This document shows, piece by piece, positions 48,582 to 59,050 of a DNA stretch of 64,000 nucleotides. The notes beneath the pieces are model-generated. The model saw only the letters and a list, made by a program, of their open reading frames with translations. It had not been told where the DNA came from and searched no databases. This DNA comes from Stutzerimonas stutzeri. Its GTDB lineage: Bacteria; Pseudomonadota; Gammaproteobacteria; Pseudomonadales; Pseudomonadaceae. A program made the position numbers and the translations under genes. The stretch's first letter is position 1. The number at the start of each line of letters is the position of its first letter. The stretch is from contig NZ_JAGQFP010000001.1 of assembly GCF_019090095.1 (NCBI RefSeq), positions 2,081,001-2,145,000 of the forward strand, read 5' to 3'.

Positions 48582-49888
48582 GGCGTTGGCTCCTGCGCTT
48601 TGCTTGAAAAGGGTTCGATTGGCGGCTTCATCAGCGGATGGCTGTCCTGCACGCCGGGAGACTTGACCACCGGAAAGGCGCGCTGGACCCAGCGCAACAC
48701 TTCGATGCTCGGGCTGTTCATCAGCAACCGCACCTGCGGATACAGCCACAGCAGGCGGTCGACGTTGTCGTTGGGCTCGTAGGCCACATCGCCCAGCCCG
48801 TCGTTGTTGCGGTCCCAGCCCAGGTAGTCGCTCCAGTAGTTGCCACGGCCGTCCACCGACCATTCCTGGGTGCGGGTGGCGACGTATTTGACCTGCTGTT
48901 GGTTGCCGACGAAGGCATTGCCGGCGATGCGGTTGTCCTCCGAGCCCGCGGTCAGGTGGATACCCAGCGCGCTGTTCTCGAAGTGGTTGTTCTCGATGCT
49001 GTTGAACAGCGAGTTGTAGATGAACAGCGCCTTGCCTTCGCCACCCGAAATCATGCTGTCGCCACCGGTATCACCGGACTGGACATTGCGGACGACGTTG
49101 TCGCGAATAGTCGAGTAGGTGATGTAGTTCATCAGCATGCCGTAGTTCTGGTCCTGCTCGGAACGGTTGCCAATCACCGTCAGCTTGCGGCTCTGCATCA
49201 GCGCGTAGCCGGTGCGGGTGCGCCGCGTGACGTTGCCGATCACCCGGTTGTCGTTGGAGAACATGTAATGCACGCCGTAGCGCAGGTCTTCGAGCACGTT
49301 GTCCTGCAGCAGGTTGCCGTTGGAGGTGTCGATGTAGATGCCGTCACGCGTCTCGCGGACCCGGTTGCCGATCACCCGGGCGCCTTTGACGGCGTAGAGG
49401 TGGATGCCGTTACCGCGGTCCTGCGAACGGGTCGTCGGATCACCCTGAATATCGTTGCCGAGCACGCTGACGTCGTGGGTGGAGTCGACCCAGACGCCCG
49501 AGCCCGGGCCCTGCATGCGGTTGTCCTCGATCACTGCGCCCTGCGCCTTCGGCCCGACGAACACGGCGGAATTGAGGTCGGTCAGGTTGCGCCCCCAGTT
49601 GCGCAGGGTGCAGCCCTGGATACGAACATCTGCGGCGGTGATGGTCAGGGCATTGCCCTCGCCCTGCGCATCGATGATCGCACCGGGCGCGCAACGCAGT
49701 TGCAGCGGCTCGTCGATGCTGAACGAGCCCAGGTATTCGCCCGCCGGCAACAGCCAGCGGTGCTCACCGTCCGCTGCAAGCGGCAGCGCGGTGATGGGTT
49801 GCGGCGCGGCCTCGGCCACGCCACAGAAAAGGGCCAGCAGCAGCGCTGCCAGCGGTTGTAACGTGGATAACGCCTGAGATCTGAGCAC
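48578..49888 (-). CDS. nosD: NosD, periplasmic copper chaperone-like beta-helix protein
   Basis: 436 residues. A signal peptide to about residue 27 is followed by right-handed parallel beta-helix (carbohydrate-binding-like NosD) repeats, with many N-x-[IV]-x-[GD]-N turns. NosD links NosFY to the NosL copper supply and to NosZ. It lies 71 bases after nosZ on the same strand. Confidence 0.94.
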   Translation of the reverse strand: MLRSQALSTLQPLAALLLALFCGVAEAAPQPITALPLAADGEHRWLLPAGEYLGSFSIDEPLQLRCAPGAIIDAQGEGNALTITAADVRIQGCTLRNWGRNLTDLNSAVFVGPKAQGAVIEDNRMQGPGSGVWVDSTHDVSVLGNDIQGDPTTRSQDRGNGIHLYAVKGARVIGNRVRETRDGIYIDTSNGNLLQDNVLEDLRYGVHYMFSNDNRVIGNVTRRTRTGYALMQSRKLTVIGNRSEQDQNYGMLMNYITYSTIRDNVVRNVQSGDTGGDSMISGGEGKALFIYNSLFNSIENNHFENSALGIHLTAGSEDNRIAGNAFVGNQQQVKYVATRTQEWSVDGRGNYWSDYLGWDRNNDGLGDVAYEPNDNVDRLLWLYPQVRLLMNSPSIEVLRWVQRAFPVVKSPGVQDSHPLMKPPIEPFSSKAQEPTP

Positions 49889-49959
49889 TGCGTTGTTCCT
49901 TTTCAGCTTCCAGGCAGGGGGATGGGCGGGAGCCGGTGCAGCACTCCCGCCCGGTCGCG

Positions 49960-51861
49960 TTACGCCGGTTCGACCAGCATGCGGCCGACCATTTCCATGT
50001 GCAGCGCGTGGCAGAACCAGTTGCAGTAGTACCAGTGCAGCCCGGGCTTGTCGGCAATGAAGGTGATCGAGGAGGTCTGCTGCGGGCTGATCTCCATGCT
50101 CACACCGTGGTTGGTCATGCAGAAGCCGTGGGTCACGTCCTCGATCTCGTCGATGTTGGTGATGATCACGGTCACTTCGTCGCCCTGCTTGACGGTGAAC
50201 TCGCCGACACCGTAGGTCGGCGCCGACGAGGTCATGTAGACGCGCACCTTGTTGCCGTCACGGATGACCTTGTTGTCGGTCTCCAGGGTGATGCCGTCCT
50301 TCTTGGCGCGCTCGACCGCGGCGGCGAAGTAGGGATCCTTGCGGTCCCAGATCTTCTTCGGCTTGATCTGGTCGCGACGGGCCAGGATGCAGTCGTGCGG
50401 CTCGGCGTAGGTCGGGCCGTCGTGCACCAGCTTCATCTCGTCGCCGGAGATGTCGATCAGCTGGTCGTTTTCCGGGTGCAGCGGGCCGGTCGACAGGAAG
50501 CGGTCCTTGGAGAACTTGCACAGCGCCACCAACCATTGACCATCGGCTTCGCTGGTTTCGGTCAGCGAGGCATGCAGGTGGCCCGGCTGGTACTGCACAT
50601 CGAGCTTCTGCTTGATGTAGTTGACCTTCTCGCCCTTGTAGGCACGGATCGCGTCGGCCATGTTCCACTTGACCACCTGGCTGTCGATGAACAGCGTGGT
50701 ATAGGCGTTGCCGCGACCGTCGAAGGTGGTGTGCAGCGGGCCCAGGCCCAGCTCGGGTTCGGCAGCGACCGTGTCGCGCGGGTCCTTGAGCTTGTTGTCG
50801 AACAGGTCATCGAGCTTGGCGATCTCGATCATGGTCACGGTGGGCGACAGCTTGCCGTTGGCGATGAAGTACTTGCCGTCGGACGAGGTGTTGCAGCCGT
50901 GCGGGTTCTTCGGCACCGGGATGTAGCGGGTGAATTCGGAACCGGCGCGGCCATCGACCACTGGCACCTTGGAGTCGCCGAGGGTAGTGAACTTGCCGGC
51001 TTTGATCGCCGCTTCGATGCGCGGGATGTGGTACACCACGACCCAGTCGCGCTCGTTGCGCATCATGCCGCCCAGGTCGGTGGCCTTCTCCGAGTTGTAG
51101 CAGGTGGATGCCGCGTACTTGCCGGTGTAGTCGGCGTCGGTGTTGTCCAGGTTGCCGTCGACGATGACCTGGAAGGCCATCTCCATCTTCTCGGCGTCGA
51201 TGACGTTGAACATGGTGTAGGCGCTATCGGCCTGCAGGTCGAAATTGGTGCCGTCATTGGGGTGCGGAATGACGAACTCGGCGTTGGCGAACACGTACTT
51301 GGTGTGCGGCACCTTCTGCAGACGCAGGCCGTGGATGGCCTGGACGTTCGGCACGGTGAGCATCTTGTCGCACTTCATGATGTCCAGACGGATACGCGCA
51401 ACGCGGCTGTTGGCCTTGTCGTTGATGAACAGGTACTTGCCGTCGTACTTGCCGTCGGTCATGGAGATGTGCGGGTGGTGGCAGTCGCCGTTGAGGTACT
51501 TGGCGCTCTCGCCCATGATCTCGCGGCTTTCGTTGGTCAGGCCCCAACCGGTGGCCGAGTCGACGTTGAACACCGGGATGCGCATCAGCTCGCGCATCGA
51601 GGGCACGCCCAATACGCGCACCTCGCCCTGGTGGCCGCCGCTCCAGAAGCCGTAGTAGTCGTCCAGCTCGCCGGGGGCGACGTGGATCTTGGACTTGGAC
51701 TCCTTGACCGCAGCCGCCCAGGATTCGCGCGTCATCACGCCACCGGCCAGTGCCGTGGCAGCGACTGCCGCGCCGGTCATGGCGCTGGCCCCGAGGAAGC
51801 CGCGGCGACTGAGGCCGGTCTTCTCCAATGCTTGGGGGTTCTTGGTTTCTTTGTCGCTCAT
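49960..51861 (-). CDS. nosZ: Nitrous oxide reductase, clade I (Tat type)
   Basis: 633 residues, close to the 638 of P. stutzeri. The twin-arginine signal S-R-R-G-F-L lies at 18-23, so it is exported folded. A seven-bladed propeller follows with the His ligands of CuZ (D-C-H-H-P-H and others), then a C-terminal cupredoxin with the CuA site C613-x3-C617 plus His and Met. It reduces N2O to N2. The Tat signal places it in clade I. The ATG at 51861 has AAAGGAG upstream. Between nosR and nosD. Confidence 0.97.
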   Translation of the reverse strand: MSDKETKNPQALEKTGLSRRGFLGASAMTGAAVAATALAGGVMTRESWAAAVKESKSKIHVAPGELDDYYGFWSGGHQGEVRVLGVPSMRELMRIPVFNVDSATGWGLTNESREIMGESAKYLNGDCHHPHISMTDGKYDGKYLFINDKANSRVARIRLDIMKCDKMLTVPNVQAIHGLRLQKVPHTKYVFANAEFVIPHPNDGTNFDLQADSAYTMFNVIDAEKMEMAFQVIVDGNLDNTDADYTGKYAASTCYNSEKATDLGGMMRNERDWVVVYHIPRIEAAIKAGKFTTLGDSKVPVVDGRAGSEFTRYIPVPKNPHGCNTSSDGKYFIANGKLSPTVTMIEIAKLDDLFDNKLKDPRDTVAAEPELGLGPLHTTFDGRGNAYTTLFIDSQVVKWNMADAIRAYKGEKVNYIKQKLDVQYQPGHLHASLTETSEADGQWLVALCKFSKDRFLSTGPLHPENDQLIDISGDEMKLVHDGPTYAEPHDCILARRDQIKPKKIWDRKDPYFAAAVERAKKDGITLETDNKVIRDGNKVRVYMTSSAPTYGVGEFTVKQGDEVTVIITNIDEIEDVTHGFCMTNHGVSMEISPQQTSSITFIADKPGLHWYYCNWFCHALHMEMVGRMLVEPA

Positions 51862-51908
51862 GTGAATGCTCCTTTGGGACAACTTGAGGTCAAACGATCG
51901 GTTGCGAG

Positions 51909-54107
51909 CTACTGCGCAGGCGCCTCGCTCTGTGGGTCCATCACTTGCACTACGGGAATCAGCGTCGGGCCAGCCGGAGCCTTCTTGCCGCGCTTGGCGC
52001 GCTTGTTCTTCAGGATCAGCGGCGGGCACTTGTTTTCGTTGTGATAGGTCATCTGGCAATCGAGGCAGTAATGGCACTCGTTGTGGTTGATGTGCCCATC
52101 GGGATGAATCGCCTGGATCTCGCACTCCTTGGCGCACAGCTGGCAGGGGCTGCCGCATTCCGGACGGCGCTTGAGCCAGTCGAACAGGCGGACCTTGCTG
52201 CTGATCGACAGCGCCGCGCCCAGCGGGCAGATGTAGCGGCAGTACACCTTGCGGGTGAACAGGTTGATGACCAGCAGCAGCACCGCGTAGGCGACGAACC
52301 ACCATTGGCGATCGAAATGCAGGGTGATGGCGGTCTTGAACGGCTCCACCTCGGCAGCCTTCTCGGCCATCATCATCGACTCCAGCGAGATGCCGAACAG
52401 CACCAGCAGCACGATGTACTTGATCGCCCAGAGCCGCTCATGCACGGCGAACGGCAGCTCGTATTGCGGGACCTTCAGCTTGCGCGCGGCCTCGTTGATC
52501 AGCTCCTGCAGCGCGCCGAAGGGGCACAGCCAGCCGCAGAACACGCCGCGGCCCCAGAGCAGGATGCTCGCGGCGGTGAACACCCAGAGGATGAAGATCA
52601 CCGGGTCGGTGAGGAACAGCTCCCAACGGAAGTCCTGGAACAGCGCGTGGACGAAGGTCAGCGCGTTGACCACCGACAGCTGCCCGAGGGCGTACCAGCC
52701 AATGAACACCACGGTGAACACCAGGTAGCCGCGGCGCAGCCAGTGCAGGAAATGCGGGCGGCGGGTGAAGGTGTCCTGCAGGAACAGGATCACGGTCAGC
52801 AACGCCAGGGCGACCAGGATCACGCCGATCTGGAAGCTCTTCTGGTACCAGATGTTGACCCACATCGGCCGGCTGGCCTCTTCGGCCGCCGCCAGTTCCT
52901 CGGCGCTCGGCTGCGGGCGGTCGAGGTAGGCCTCGGGCATCTGGTAGGGCAGCTCGAAGCTGGTGAACACACCGCTGACCGGCCCGGTCTGGCGCCGCAC
53001 CAGCAATTCCAGCGTCCAGGGCGAGCCCGGATCGAAGGCGACGTGCTCGCGGACGATGAAGATCGCCATTTCGCTGAAGTCCGGGATGCCCTCGGCGTAG
53101 ACGTCGTCGAGGCGCTGGAAATCGCGGTCGTGGAAGCTGATGACATTGCCGAACTGGCGCAGCTGCACGCGATCGAAGATGCCGCCACGTACGTAGCCCG
53201 AGCCCTTGAAGGAGTAGTCGCCGCTGGCCATGACCGCCACCGCGTGTTCACCCGGCTTCAGGCCGTCCATCAGTGACTGGTACTGGCTCTCGCCGAGCAG
53301 GTTGCGGCCGATGGTCGGCGGGTTGACCTCGGCGGCGTAGAGGTCGATGAAGGTTTCGCTGGCGGCATTCGCGGCGGCTTCGTCGATACCCTCGGCCTCG
53401 GTGCCCTTGAAGGCCTGGTCGATGTCGCCACGGGTCAGGTGCAGGCGGCGAATCGCGCCATTGCCGGTGAGCTCGCTCCAGCTGGCCGGCTGGTAGTCAT
53501 CCAGGCGAATCGTGGCCGGCTTCTGCGCGGTACCGGCCTTGTCTTCGACCAGCCCGAGGGACACCGCGACATCGTGTGCGGCGCGCATGACGATCTCGTT
53601 GACCACCATGACGGTCACGGTGGCACCGGTGACGGCATCGATGGTGACGGCGCTCTCGTCGCTGGAATGACCGACCACCACCCGCTGATCGACCTTGATG
53701 CCCTGGTACTTGGCGGTGAAGGCGTGGAGTTTCTCCACCGGAATGCCCACCAGCAGGATCGGCTCGTGGTGCTCAAGGACGTAGGCATCGACGAACACAC
53801 CCTGGGGATCGAGCAGCACCTGGATATTGATCGGCTTGCCGGAATACGCCGGGATGTCCACCACGTTGATGCTCTGGAAGGCGTAGCCCAGCACCTCGTC
53901 GCCCTTGCGCAGGGTGCGCACCTGGTACTCGCCCTCGGCAGCCGAGACGCTTGCGCCAGGGAAGAACTGCTCGATGCGCTGTTGCTCGGCTTCGTAATCC
54001 TTGGCCTGCAGCGGCAGCGCGCCAAAGACCAGACTCAGAAGAAAGACAAGACCCTTGACCCAAGTACCCGACGTACCGGCCAAGGACAAGAACTTACGGG
54101 GCACCAT
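51909..54107 (-). CDS. nosR: NosR, membrane flavo-iron-sulfur protein for N2O respiration
   Basis: 732 residues, with a signal-like N-terminus and an FMN-binding domain (about 95-185, T-G-A-T-V-T motif) in the periplasm. Five or more membrane helices carry C-G-W-L-C-P and C-R-Y-I-C-P motifs, followed by a ferredoxin-like C-terminus (C-x2-C-x3-C ... C-H-Y-C-L-D-C). It passes electrons from quinol to NosZ and is needed for nosZ transcription. The ATG at 54107 follows GAGG; the longer frame to 54179 lacks a signal and is not used. First gene of the nos operon. Confidence 0.95.
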   Translation of the reverse strand: MVPRKFLSLAGTSGTWVKGLVFLLSLVFGALPLQAKDYEAEQQRIEQFFPGASVSAAEGEYQVRTLRKGDEVLGYAFQSINVVDIPAYSGKPINIQVLLDPQGVFVDAYVLEHHEPILLVGIPVEKLHAFTAKYQGIKVDQRVVVGHSSDESAVTIDAVTGATVTVMVVNEIVMRAAHDVAVSLGLVEDKAGTAQKPATIRLDDYQPASWSELTGNGAIRRLHLTRGDIDQAFKGTEAEGIDEAAANAASETFIDLYAAEVNPPTIGRNLLGESQYQSLMDGLKPGEHAVAVMASGDYSFKGSGYVRGGIFDRVQLRQFGNVISFHDRDFQRLDDVYAEGIPDFSEMAIFIVREHVAFDPGSPWTLELLVRRQTGPVSGVFTSFELPYQMPEAYLDRPQPSAEELAAAEEASRPMWVNIWYQKSFQIGVILVALALLTVILFLQDTFTRRPHFLHWLRRGYLVFTVVFIGWYALGQLSVVNALTFVHALFQDFRWELFLTDPVIFILWVFTAASILLWGRGVFCGWLCPFGALQELINEAARKLKVPQYELPFAVHERLWAIKYIVLLVLFGISLESMMMAEKAAEVEPFKTAITLHFDRQWWFVAYAVLLLVINLFTRKVYCRYICPLGAALSISSKVRLFDWLKRRPECGSPCQLCAKECEIQAIHPDGHINHNECHYCLDCQMTYHNENKCPPLILKNKRAKRGKKAPAGPTLIPVVQVMDPQSEAPAQ

Positions 54108-54169
54108 CGCCTCACCTGCAACCAACTCCAAAGTGGCTCGCATGGTAGAGAGCGCCGCGGCGTCTCCCC

Positions 54170-54183
54170 TTGACTGCAATCAA
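54170..54183. promoter_or_regulatory. FNR/ANR/DNR-type site upstream of nosR
   Basis: TTGACTGCAATCAA matches nine of ten positions, 63 bases before the nosR start. Confidence 0.82.
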
Positions 54184-54218
54184 GGACCGGCCAGGCCGTG
54201 TCCTCCGCCGCCGCTTCG

Positions 54219-54232
54219 TTGTTCCAGATCAA
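54219..54232. promoter_or_regulatory. Second, weaker FNR/DNR-like site upstream of nosR
   Basis: TTGTTCCAGATCAA matches nine of ten positions and lies 49 bases from the first site (centre to centre). The stretch 54233-54640 beyond it shows no convincing gene. Confidence 0.55.
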
Positions 54233-54646
54233 CGAAACGCCCCAAACCGGTGCGCCGTGGCATGAATGAGAGGCCATCGTGACGCAAACGGGAGCGTCAC
54301 CACCTGGGGCGGCTCGTGAGGACAAGCGCCACACGGCCAGCCCCGTGCCGATGCCACCTTATGCGGGTCGCCGATATCCCTCGCCAGGCAGGCCTACCGA
54401 AACTGGCTCGGTGACAACCAAGCGCTCCTTGAACGTGGCGGCGAAGTTGGCCCCGCTGGTGCCCCCCCCACCTCCTGACCGATAGCCTGAGCCTCCAGGC
54501 TGGTCCCTGCGAGCAGCACACAGGCTTCCTTCATGCGCGCGACGTGCCACTGCTGCTCTAGCACAAGTTACGTGAACAGAGGCCAGTTGATCGTGCCCTT
54601 GAAACAGTACACTCCTGCCCGGACTTGACAACATAGGGAAGTGCTC

Positions 54647-55909
54647 GTGGGGACGGATAACCTTAAAGACCCAACCTACCCGTTCGCCAGGAGCTGGGAC
54701 CTGGATACCGACTGGAAGGTAGACAGCACCGGCTACCGGGACCCCGGCTGGGAGGTTGATCGGGGTTGGGGCCGGCAGGCCGAGCACCCGAAGATCAAGG
54801 CCGGTAACGGCGGTGCCTCCTTCGCCGCCTGGGAGAAGAAGCCAGGGGTCATGCCCGAGCCGACGGACTGGCCGCCACCCGACATGCTCAAGCTCCCCGA
54901 GCCCCTGCCGCCTGGCTTCTACCTCGTACCGCGCAGCATGTCCGGCGAACAAGTGCTCGCCAGGCTGTTCGCCGACCAACCTCACTCACACCTGATCAAC
55001 CGTATCAGGGCACTGAATCCCACCTTCCCCCAGGGTTTCAAGGCGGGGGAAATGGTCGTTTTGGGCAACCTGCTCAATCCCACTGCCTGCCTGCGCGAAG
55101 AAGCCGAGCTGATGGCCGCGGCCACGAAGGTGCGCACCGCCTTGAAGCCACTAAGCGAAAGCGAGGCCGACTTCATGGCAGAGCATCAGGCCGAAATCGC
55201 CTTGATGGTGGACGGCGCCAGCCAATCGCTGGGAATAGGCAAGGATCTCCTGAAAACGGGCCTGAAGCAGATCACAGGTACCCTGCACAACCTCGAATAT
55301 CTGCATCAACGTGAGTTCGCCACGCATGGCCACCTGCACAGCCCACAGTTCTTCGCCTCCCGCCAGCAACTGTACCGTCAGCTCGACGCCCAGTTGAAAG
55401 CGACCTTCCTCGGCAAGCAGCTGGGGCTGGGCAACTACTCGACACTACGCCGCGATCTCGGCATCTCCACTCGCGGCCTGTTGCATCACTGGAGCCAAGG
55501 CGGCGGCCCCGGCCAAATACCCGGCTACGCCACCCATATGGACGAAATCGCCAAGGCAGCCAAATACCTCAAGTACGGTGGTCATATTGGCATCGCCCTC
55601 GGCGGTACGGCTTCTATGTTGAAGGTTCAAGAGGTGTGCCGGGCAGGGAAAACCCAGGCCTGCCAGAAAATCCGCTTCACCGAGACGGGCGGCTTTGCCG
55701 GTGGGATAGGTGGAGGGTCAGCAGGGGTTTGGATTGGGACCGGTGTTGCTCCCTATATATGTACAGCCATCGGTCTCGGCTCCGGCGGTATTGGCGGCAT
55801 TGTTTGCGGCATGGTCGTGGTCGGCAGCGCTTCAGTTGCGGGTGGGGCAATTGGCGACGGAACCGGAGAAAAAGCGGCAGAAAGATTATATGAGTGGACA
55901 CGGCCATGA
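54647..55909 (+). CDS. Candidate LysM-type toxin with glycine-zipper C-terminus
   Basis: About 420 residues from the GTG at 54647, chosen because AGGGAA lies six bases upstream; a GTG at 54641 is the other choice. No signal peptide. Residues about 90-140 resemble a LysM domain (F-Y-L-V-P-x-x-M-S-G-E-Q-V ... I-R-A-L-N-P). The middle is helical and charged. The last 80 residues are Gly-rich and hydrophobic in G-x3-G steps, like glycine-zipper membrane toxins. A small membrane-protein gene overlaps its stop, as immunity genes do. This resembles type VI or similar effector pairs, but no VgrG or PAAR is seen here, so the toxin role is a hypothesis. Confidence 0.55.
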   Translation: MGTDNLKDPTYPFARSWDLDTDWKVDSTGYRDPGWEVDRGWGRQAEHPKIKAGNGGASFAAWEKKPGVMPEPTDWPPPDMLKLPEPLPPGFYLVPRSMSGEQVLARLFADQPHSHLINRIRALNPTFPQGFKAGEMVVLGNLLNPTACLREEAELMAAATKVRTALKPLSESEADFMAEHQAEIALMVDGASQSLGIGKDLLKTGLKQITGTLHNLEYLHQREFATHGHLHSPQFFASRQQLYRQLDAQLKATFLGKQLGLGNYSTLRRDLGISTRGLLHHWSQGGGPGQIPGYATHMDEIAKAAKYLKYGGHIGIALGGTASMLKVQEVCRAGKTQACQKIRFTETGGFAGGIGGGSAGVWIGTGVAPYICTAIGLGSGGIGGIVCGMVVVGSASVAGGAIGDGTGEKAAERLYEWTRP

Positions 55910-56307
55910 GCTTCGATATCGACACATGGCACCCAGGACTGGCATTCGCTTTTCTTTTGGCCCCCTTCGTAATCGGTCTGTCTGGTGTGGCGATAGGTGT
56001 CTATATCGCCTGTAGCCGCCACTTCGACACCATGCTTTCGTCGTTTTCAAACAGCGCCTGGGCCAAGCAGCAGGACATTTTGGGAACAACAAGCCCGGCT
56101 TCACGTTTCTATCTGGTTGGTACGCTCAGCGGGGCCTTGCTCTTTCCACAGTACCTTGTTCGCAAAGGGGTGCTCGATGCTGGTGATGTCAAAAATTTCC
56201 CCCCCTCCCTGCGGCGTCTAATGACCGTGTCTACCTGGCTGGGATTTGTCGGCATGGCCTGGCTGTTCCTGTCGATTGGTCTGCTCAAACTCAGTGGCGT
56301 TAATTAA
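55906..56307 (+). CDS. Small membrane protein, possible immunity partner
   Basis: 133 residues with three hydrophobic segments (about 15-35, 68-80 and 112-130). The ATG overlaps the stop of the preceding gene (ATGA), so they are translationally coupled; an in-frame ATG at 55894 is an alternative. Base composition is clearly richer in A/T than the flanking nos and acyl-CoA dehydrogenase genes, which suggests recent transfer. I recognise no domain. Immunity function is inferred from position and membrane character only. Confidence 0.55.
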   Translation: MSFDIDTWHPGLAFAFLLAPFVIGLSGVAIGVYIACSRHFDTMLSSFSNSAWAKQQDILGTTSPASRFYLVGTLSGALLFPQYLVRKGVLDAGDVKNFPPSLRRLMTVSTWLGFVGMAWLFLSIGLLKLSGVN

Positions 56308-56424
56308 AGCTCTGGAGGTTTGCTGCACCATGGAGCCCAGAAGATTCGGTTTGCTGGCAGGGCTGGCGGCGGATGGGCTGGAGAACTGGCAGGTGAAGAC
56401 ATCGTCGCGCTTGCCCCTTTGCGC

Positions 56425-56530
56425 GGCGAGACAGGCGAAGCGCTGATCGAGAAGGCCAACCAGGCCATGTACCGAGCCAAGCGCGCCGGTGGCGACCGCT
56501 ACGTCTTCAGAGGCGAAGCTGTCCTGGCCG
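56425..56530 (+). pseudogene. Remnant of a GGDEF (diguanylate cyclase) domain end
   Basis: The frame here reads A-L-I-E-K-A-N-Q-A-M-Y-R-A-K-R-A-G-G-D-R, then Y-V-F (about 56440-56508), which is the typical last helix and strand of a GGDEF domain. The rest of the domain, including the catalytic loop, is absent, and the flanks do not read as protein. It is a leftover of a broken gene between the toxin-like pair and the acyl-CoA dehydrogenase. Confidence 0.6.
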
Positions 56531-56557
56531 CATGGCCGGAGCCAGGCGCCGACCCGC

Positions 56558-57808
56558 TCAGTGCCGCCCGGGCGGGGTCAGGTAGGCAGCGGTGGCGCCG
56601 CGGGTGGCTTCGCTGGCCTTGATCTCCATCTTCGCGATGCTGCGCAGGTGCACCTGGTCCGGACCATCGGCGAAGCGCAGCGCGCGTCCGCCGGTCCACA
56701 TGTCGGCCAGCGGCGTATCCGGCGTCAGGCCCATGGCGCCGTAGACCTGCATGGCCCGATCGACGACCCGGGTCTGCATCCGTGGCACCAGTGCCTTGAT
56801 CATGGCGATCTCCTTGCGCGCCGCCTTGGCGCCGACTTCGTCGATCATCCAGGCGGTCTTGAGCACCAGCAGGCGCGCCTGCTCGATCTCGATGCGCGAC
56901 TCGGCGATCCAGTCGGCGACGTTGGAATACTGCTGCAGATACCTGCCAAACGCCTTGCGCTCCTGGCAGCGCTCGACCATCAGCTCCAGCGCCAGCTCGG
57001 CCATGCCGATCGCCCGCATGCAATGGTGGATACGCCCCGGGCCGAGTCGCGCCTGGGCCATCATGAAGCCCTGCCCTTCCTGGCCGAGCAGATTGGCGAC
57101 CGGTACCCGCACGTTACGCAGCAGCAGCTCGCAGTGGCCTTCCGGCGCCAGGTGATTCATCACCGGAATATTGCGCACCCGCTCGACGCCGGGCGTGTCG
57201 AAGGGCACCAGGATCATGCTCTGCTGCTGGTGGGTCTCGGCGTCCGGGTCGGTCTTGCCCATCACGATCAGCAGCTTGCAGTTGGGATGCGAGGCGTTGG
57301 TGATGAACCACTTGCGTCCGTTGATCACGTAATCGTCGCCATCGCGGCGGATCAGCGTCTGGATATTGGTGGCATCGGAGGACGGAACATCCGGCTCGGT
57401 CATGGCGAAGGCCGAACGGATCTCGCCTTCGAGCAGCGGTTTCAACCAGCGCTCGCGCTGCTCGGGGGAGGCGAACAGGTGCAGCAGCTCCATGTTGCCG
57501 GTGTCCGGCGCGTTGCAGTTGAACACTTCGGACGCCCACTGCACGCGCCCCATGATCTCGGCCAGCGGCGCGTATTCAAGGTTGCTCAGGCCCGTGCCCG
57601 GCTCGTCCTCGCCGAGCGAGGGCAGGAACAGGTTCCACAGCCCTTCCGAACGCGCCAGCGCCTTGAGATCCTCCATGAACGACACCGGGTAGGCGCCGGC
57701 GGCGACCTCCATCTGCCAGGCGCCGACACGCGGCACGATGTATTGGTCCATGAACGCGATGAGCTGCTGGCGCAGCGCCTCGACACGTGGGCTGTAGGCG
57801 AAATGCAT
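56558..57808 (-). CDS. Acyl-CoA dehydrogenase family protein
   Basis: 416 residues with the flavin acyl-CoA dehydrogenase fold: F-A-M-T-E-P-x-V-x-S-S-D near residue 135, G-R-K-W-F-I-T-N-A, R-K-A-F-G and a C-terminal Y-G-A-M-G-L-T-P-D-x-P-L-A helix. It oxidises an acyl-CoA, passing electrons to ETF. The closest type is the ACAD10/11-like group of long proteins, but chain length preference cannot be told. The ATG at 57808 follows a GAGG site; five codons upstream to 57823 are not needed. A single gene. Confidence 0.9.
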   Translation of the reverse strand: MHFAYSPRVEALRQQLIAFMDQYIVPRVGAWQMEVAAGAYPVSFMEDLKALARSEGLWNLFLPSLGEDEPGTGLSNLEYAPLAEIMGRVQWASEVFNCNAPDTGNMELLHLFASPEQRERWLKPLLEGEIRSAFAMTEPDVPSSDATNIQTLIRRDGDDYVINGRKWFITNASHPNCKLLIVMGKTDPDAETHQQQSMILVPFDTPGVERVRNIPVMNHLAPEGHCELLLRNVRVPVANLLGQEGQGFMMAQARLGPGRIHHCMRAIGMAELALELMVERCQERKAFGRYLQQYSNVADWIAESRIEIEQARLLVLKTAWMIDEVGAKAARKEIAMIKALVPRMQTRVVDRAMQVYGAMGLTPDTPLADMWTGGRALRFADGPDQVHLRSIAKMEIKASEATRGATAAYLTPPGRH

Positions 57809-57999
57809 CGGATACCTCGGCAATCTGGCGGGTCAGGATGCATGCACCATAGGCGCGGCTCGGTCGAAAAAGAACGAGCCTAAAGCGGCTGAATCTGCCG
57901 TCAATCAGGGTGGCTGATAGCGCATCGGGATTGACCGAGGTCATCGTCCTTCGCGCGCCGATGCACTAGAGGGCAGCGCCGAACACGACGTGCGCCAGC

Positions 58000-58440
58000 C
58001 TACCAGTGCAGGTAGAACATGCCCTTGGCCAGCAGCACGATGCCGACCATCTGCGCGAAGATCGCCCAGTGGATCAGCCGGTAGCGCGACGGCGTCATGC
58101 GCCCGCTGCGCAACAACATGGCCACCAGCCCGAAGGTGAAGAACACGCCGATCGCCAGCAGGATCTTCAGCGACAGCAGCGTCGCGAAGCTGCTGGAAAA
58201 CGGATGGGCGAGCGCCTGGCGATGCTGCCAGGCCAGGCCGATACCGGCGCCGTAGACGAACACCACCACCCCGTGCAGCACCACTCGCAGGCGGGCGCCG
58301 ATGGCCTTGTCTACCGCCTGCATGGTCGTGGGCTCGATCTGCTGGCGCACCCGCCCGAGCACCGCCACCTCGACGAACAGCGTGCCAATGAAAAAGATCG
58401 CCGCCAGCAGATGCGTGACATGCAACAGGGAGTAGCTCAT
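58000..58440 (-). CDS. CopD-like four-helix membrane protein
   Basis: 146 residues with four hydrophobic segments. The start (Y-S-L-L-H-V-T-H-L-L-A-A-I-F-F-I-G) and the pattern of His residues fit the CopD / copper-resistance-like membrane protein family, which might handle heme or copper. A GGAGCCGAG ribosome site precedes the ATG. It stands alone between an acyl-CoA dehydrogenase and a glycine-zipper protein. Function not demonstrated for this group. Confidence 0.65.
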   Translation of the reverse strand: MSYSLLHVTHLLAAIFFIGTLFVEVAVLGRVRQQIEPTTMQAVDKAIGARLRVVLHGVVVFVYGAGIGLAWQHRQALAHPFSSSFATLLSLKILLAIGVFFTFGLVAMLLRSGRMTPSRYRLIHWAIFAQMVGIVLLAKGMFYLHW

Positions 58441-58501
58441 CTCGGCTCCTTGGTGTGAGAGGCCAGCCAGCCTAGCAGAGCGGATGGCCCGGCCGAACAG
58501 C

Positions 58502-58855
58502 CTAGCGGGTCCGTGCCGTCAGGCGGGAGCCGTCGCGCTGCACCTGCTGGCCGGCCGCCAGGTCGTTGCGCGAGCTACGCAACCGCGACCGGCTGCCGTC
58601 GTCCGCCTCGATCACATACAGCGTCTGGTCCAGTCCGGCCGCTTGCTGCACGCCCTGCCCGGCCAGATAGCCCAACCCACCGCCGACCAGCGCACCGATT
58701 GGCCCGCCGGCCGCCGCGCCGAGCATGAAGCCGCTGAGCCCACCGAAACCGCCGCCGACGACGCGATCCGCACGCGCCGAGACCACCTGATCGGCAACGG
58801 CCAGCGAGCTGGCCAACAGGGTTGCACAGCTCACCATAGCGACTAGATTTTTCAT
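58502..58855 (-). CDS. Glycine-zipper secreted or outer membrane protein
   Basis: 117 residues. The signal peptide runs to about residue 21 (A-V-A-D), then a glycine-zipper segment (G-G-G-F-G-G-L-S-G-F-M-L-G-A-A-A-G-G-P-I) typical of SlyB/PcP-like envelope proteins, and a polar C-terminus of about 45 residues. No lipobox is evident. The ATG at 58855 gives the signal peptide; a longer frame to 58900 does not. An AT-rich promoter-like region follows on the right (58902-59000). Confidence 0.75.
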   Translation of the reverse strand: MKNLVAMVSCATLLASSLAVADQVVSARADRVVGGGFGGLSGFMLGAAAGGPIGALVGGGLGYLAGQGVQQAAGLDQTLYVIEADDGSRSRLRSSRNDLAAGQQVQRDGSRLTARTR

Positions 58856-59050
58856 GCGATGCTCCTTCAAGCGTTGTGTCGTGTACTGACTGTTAGTCAC
58901 AAAGCATGCCGCTTTTAAAGTTCTTTATTTTCAGCACGTTATAGATGCATATGTATTTTTTACCCACCGTTATTGGTCTTTACTACCAAGCCACAAGTAT
59001 TTTTTACCACAGCCACAGACACCGCCCACCGCCTCCATGAGCTCGATTCG

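Noticed and set aside
51880-51900. TTGACCTCAAGTTG (reverse strand) before nosZ as an FNR site
   Set aside because: The right half does not match, and nosZ can be read from the nosR promoter.
54359-54534. Possible small - strand gene at 54359-54534 interrupted at a run of eight C (54462-54469)
   Set aside because: One inserted base would give a 58-codon frame, but there is no ribosome site and no recognisable product, so it is not reported as a gene.
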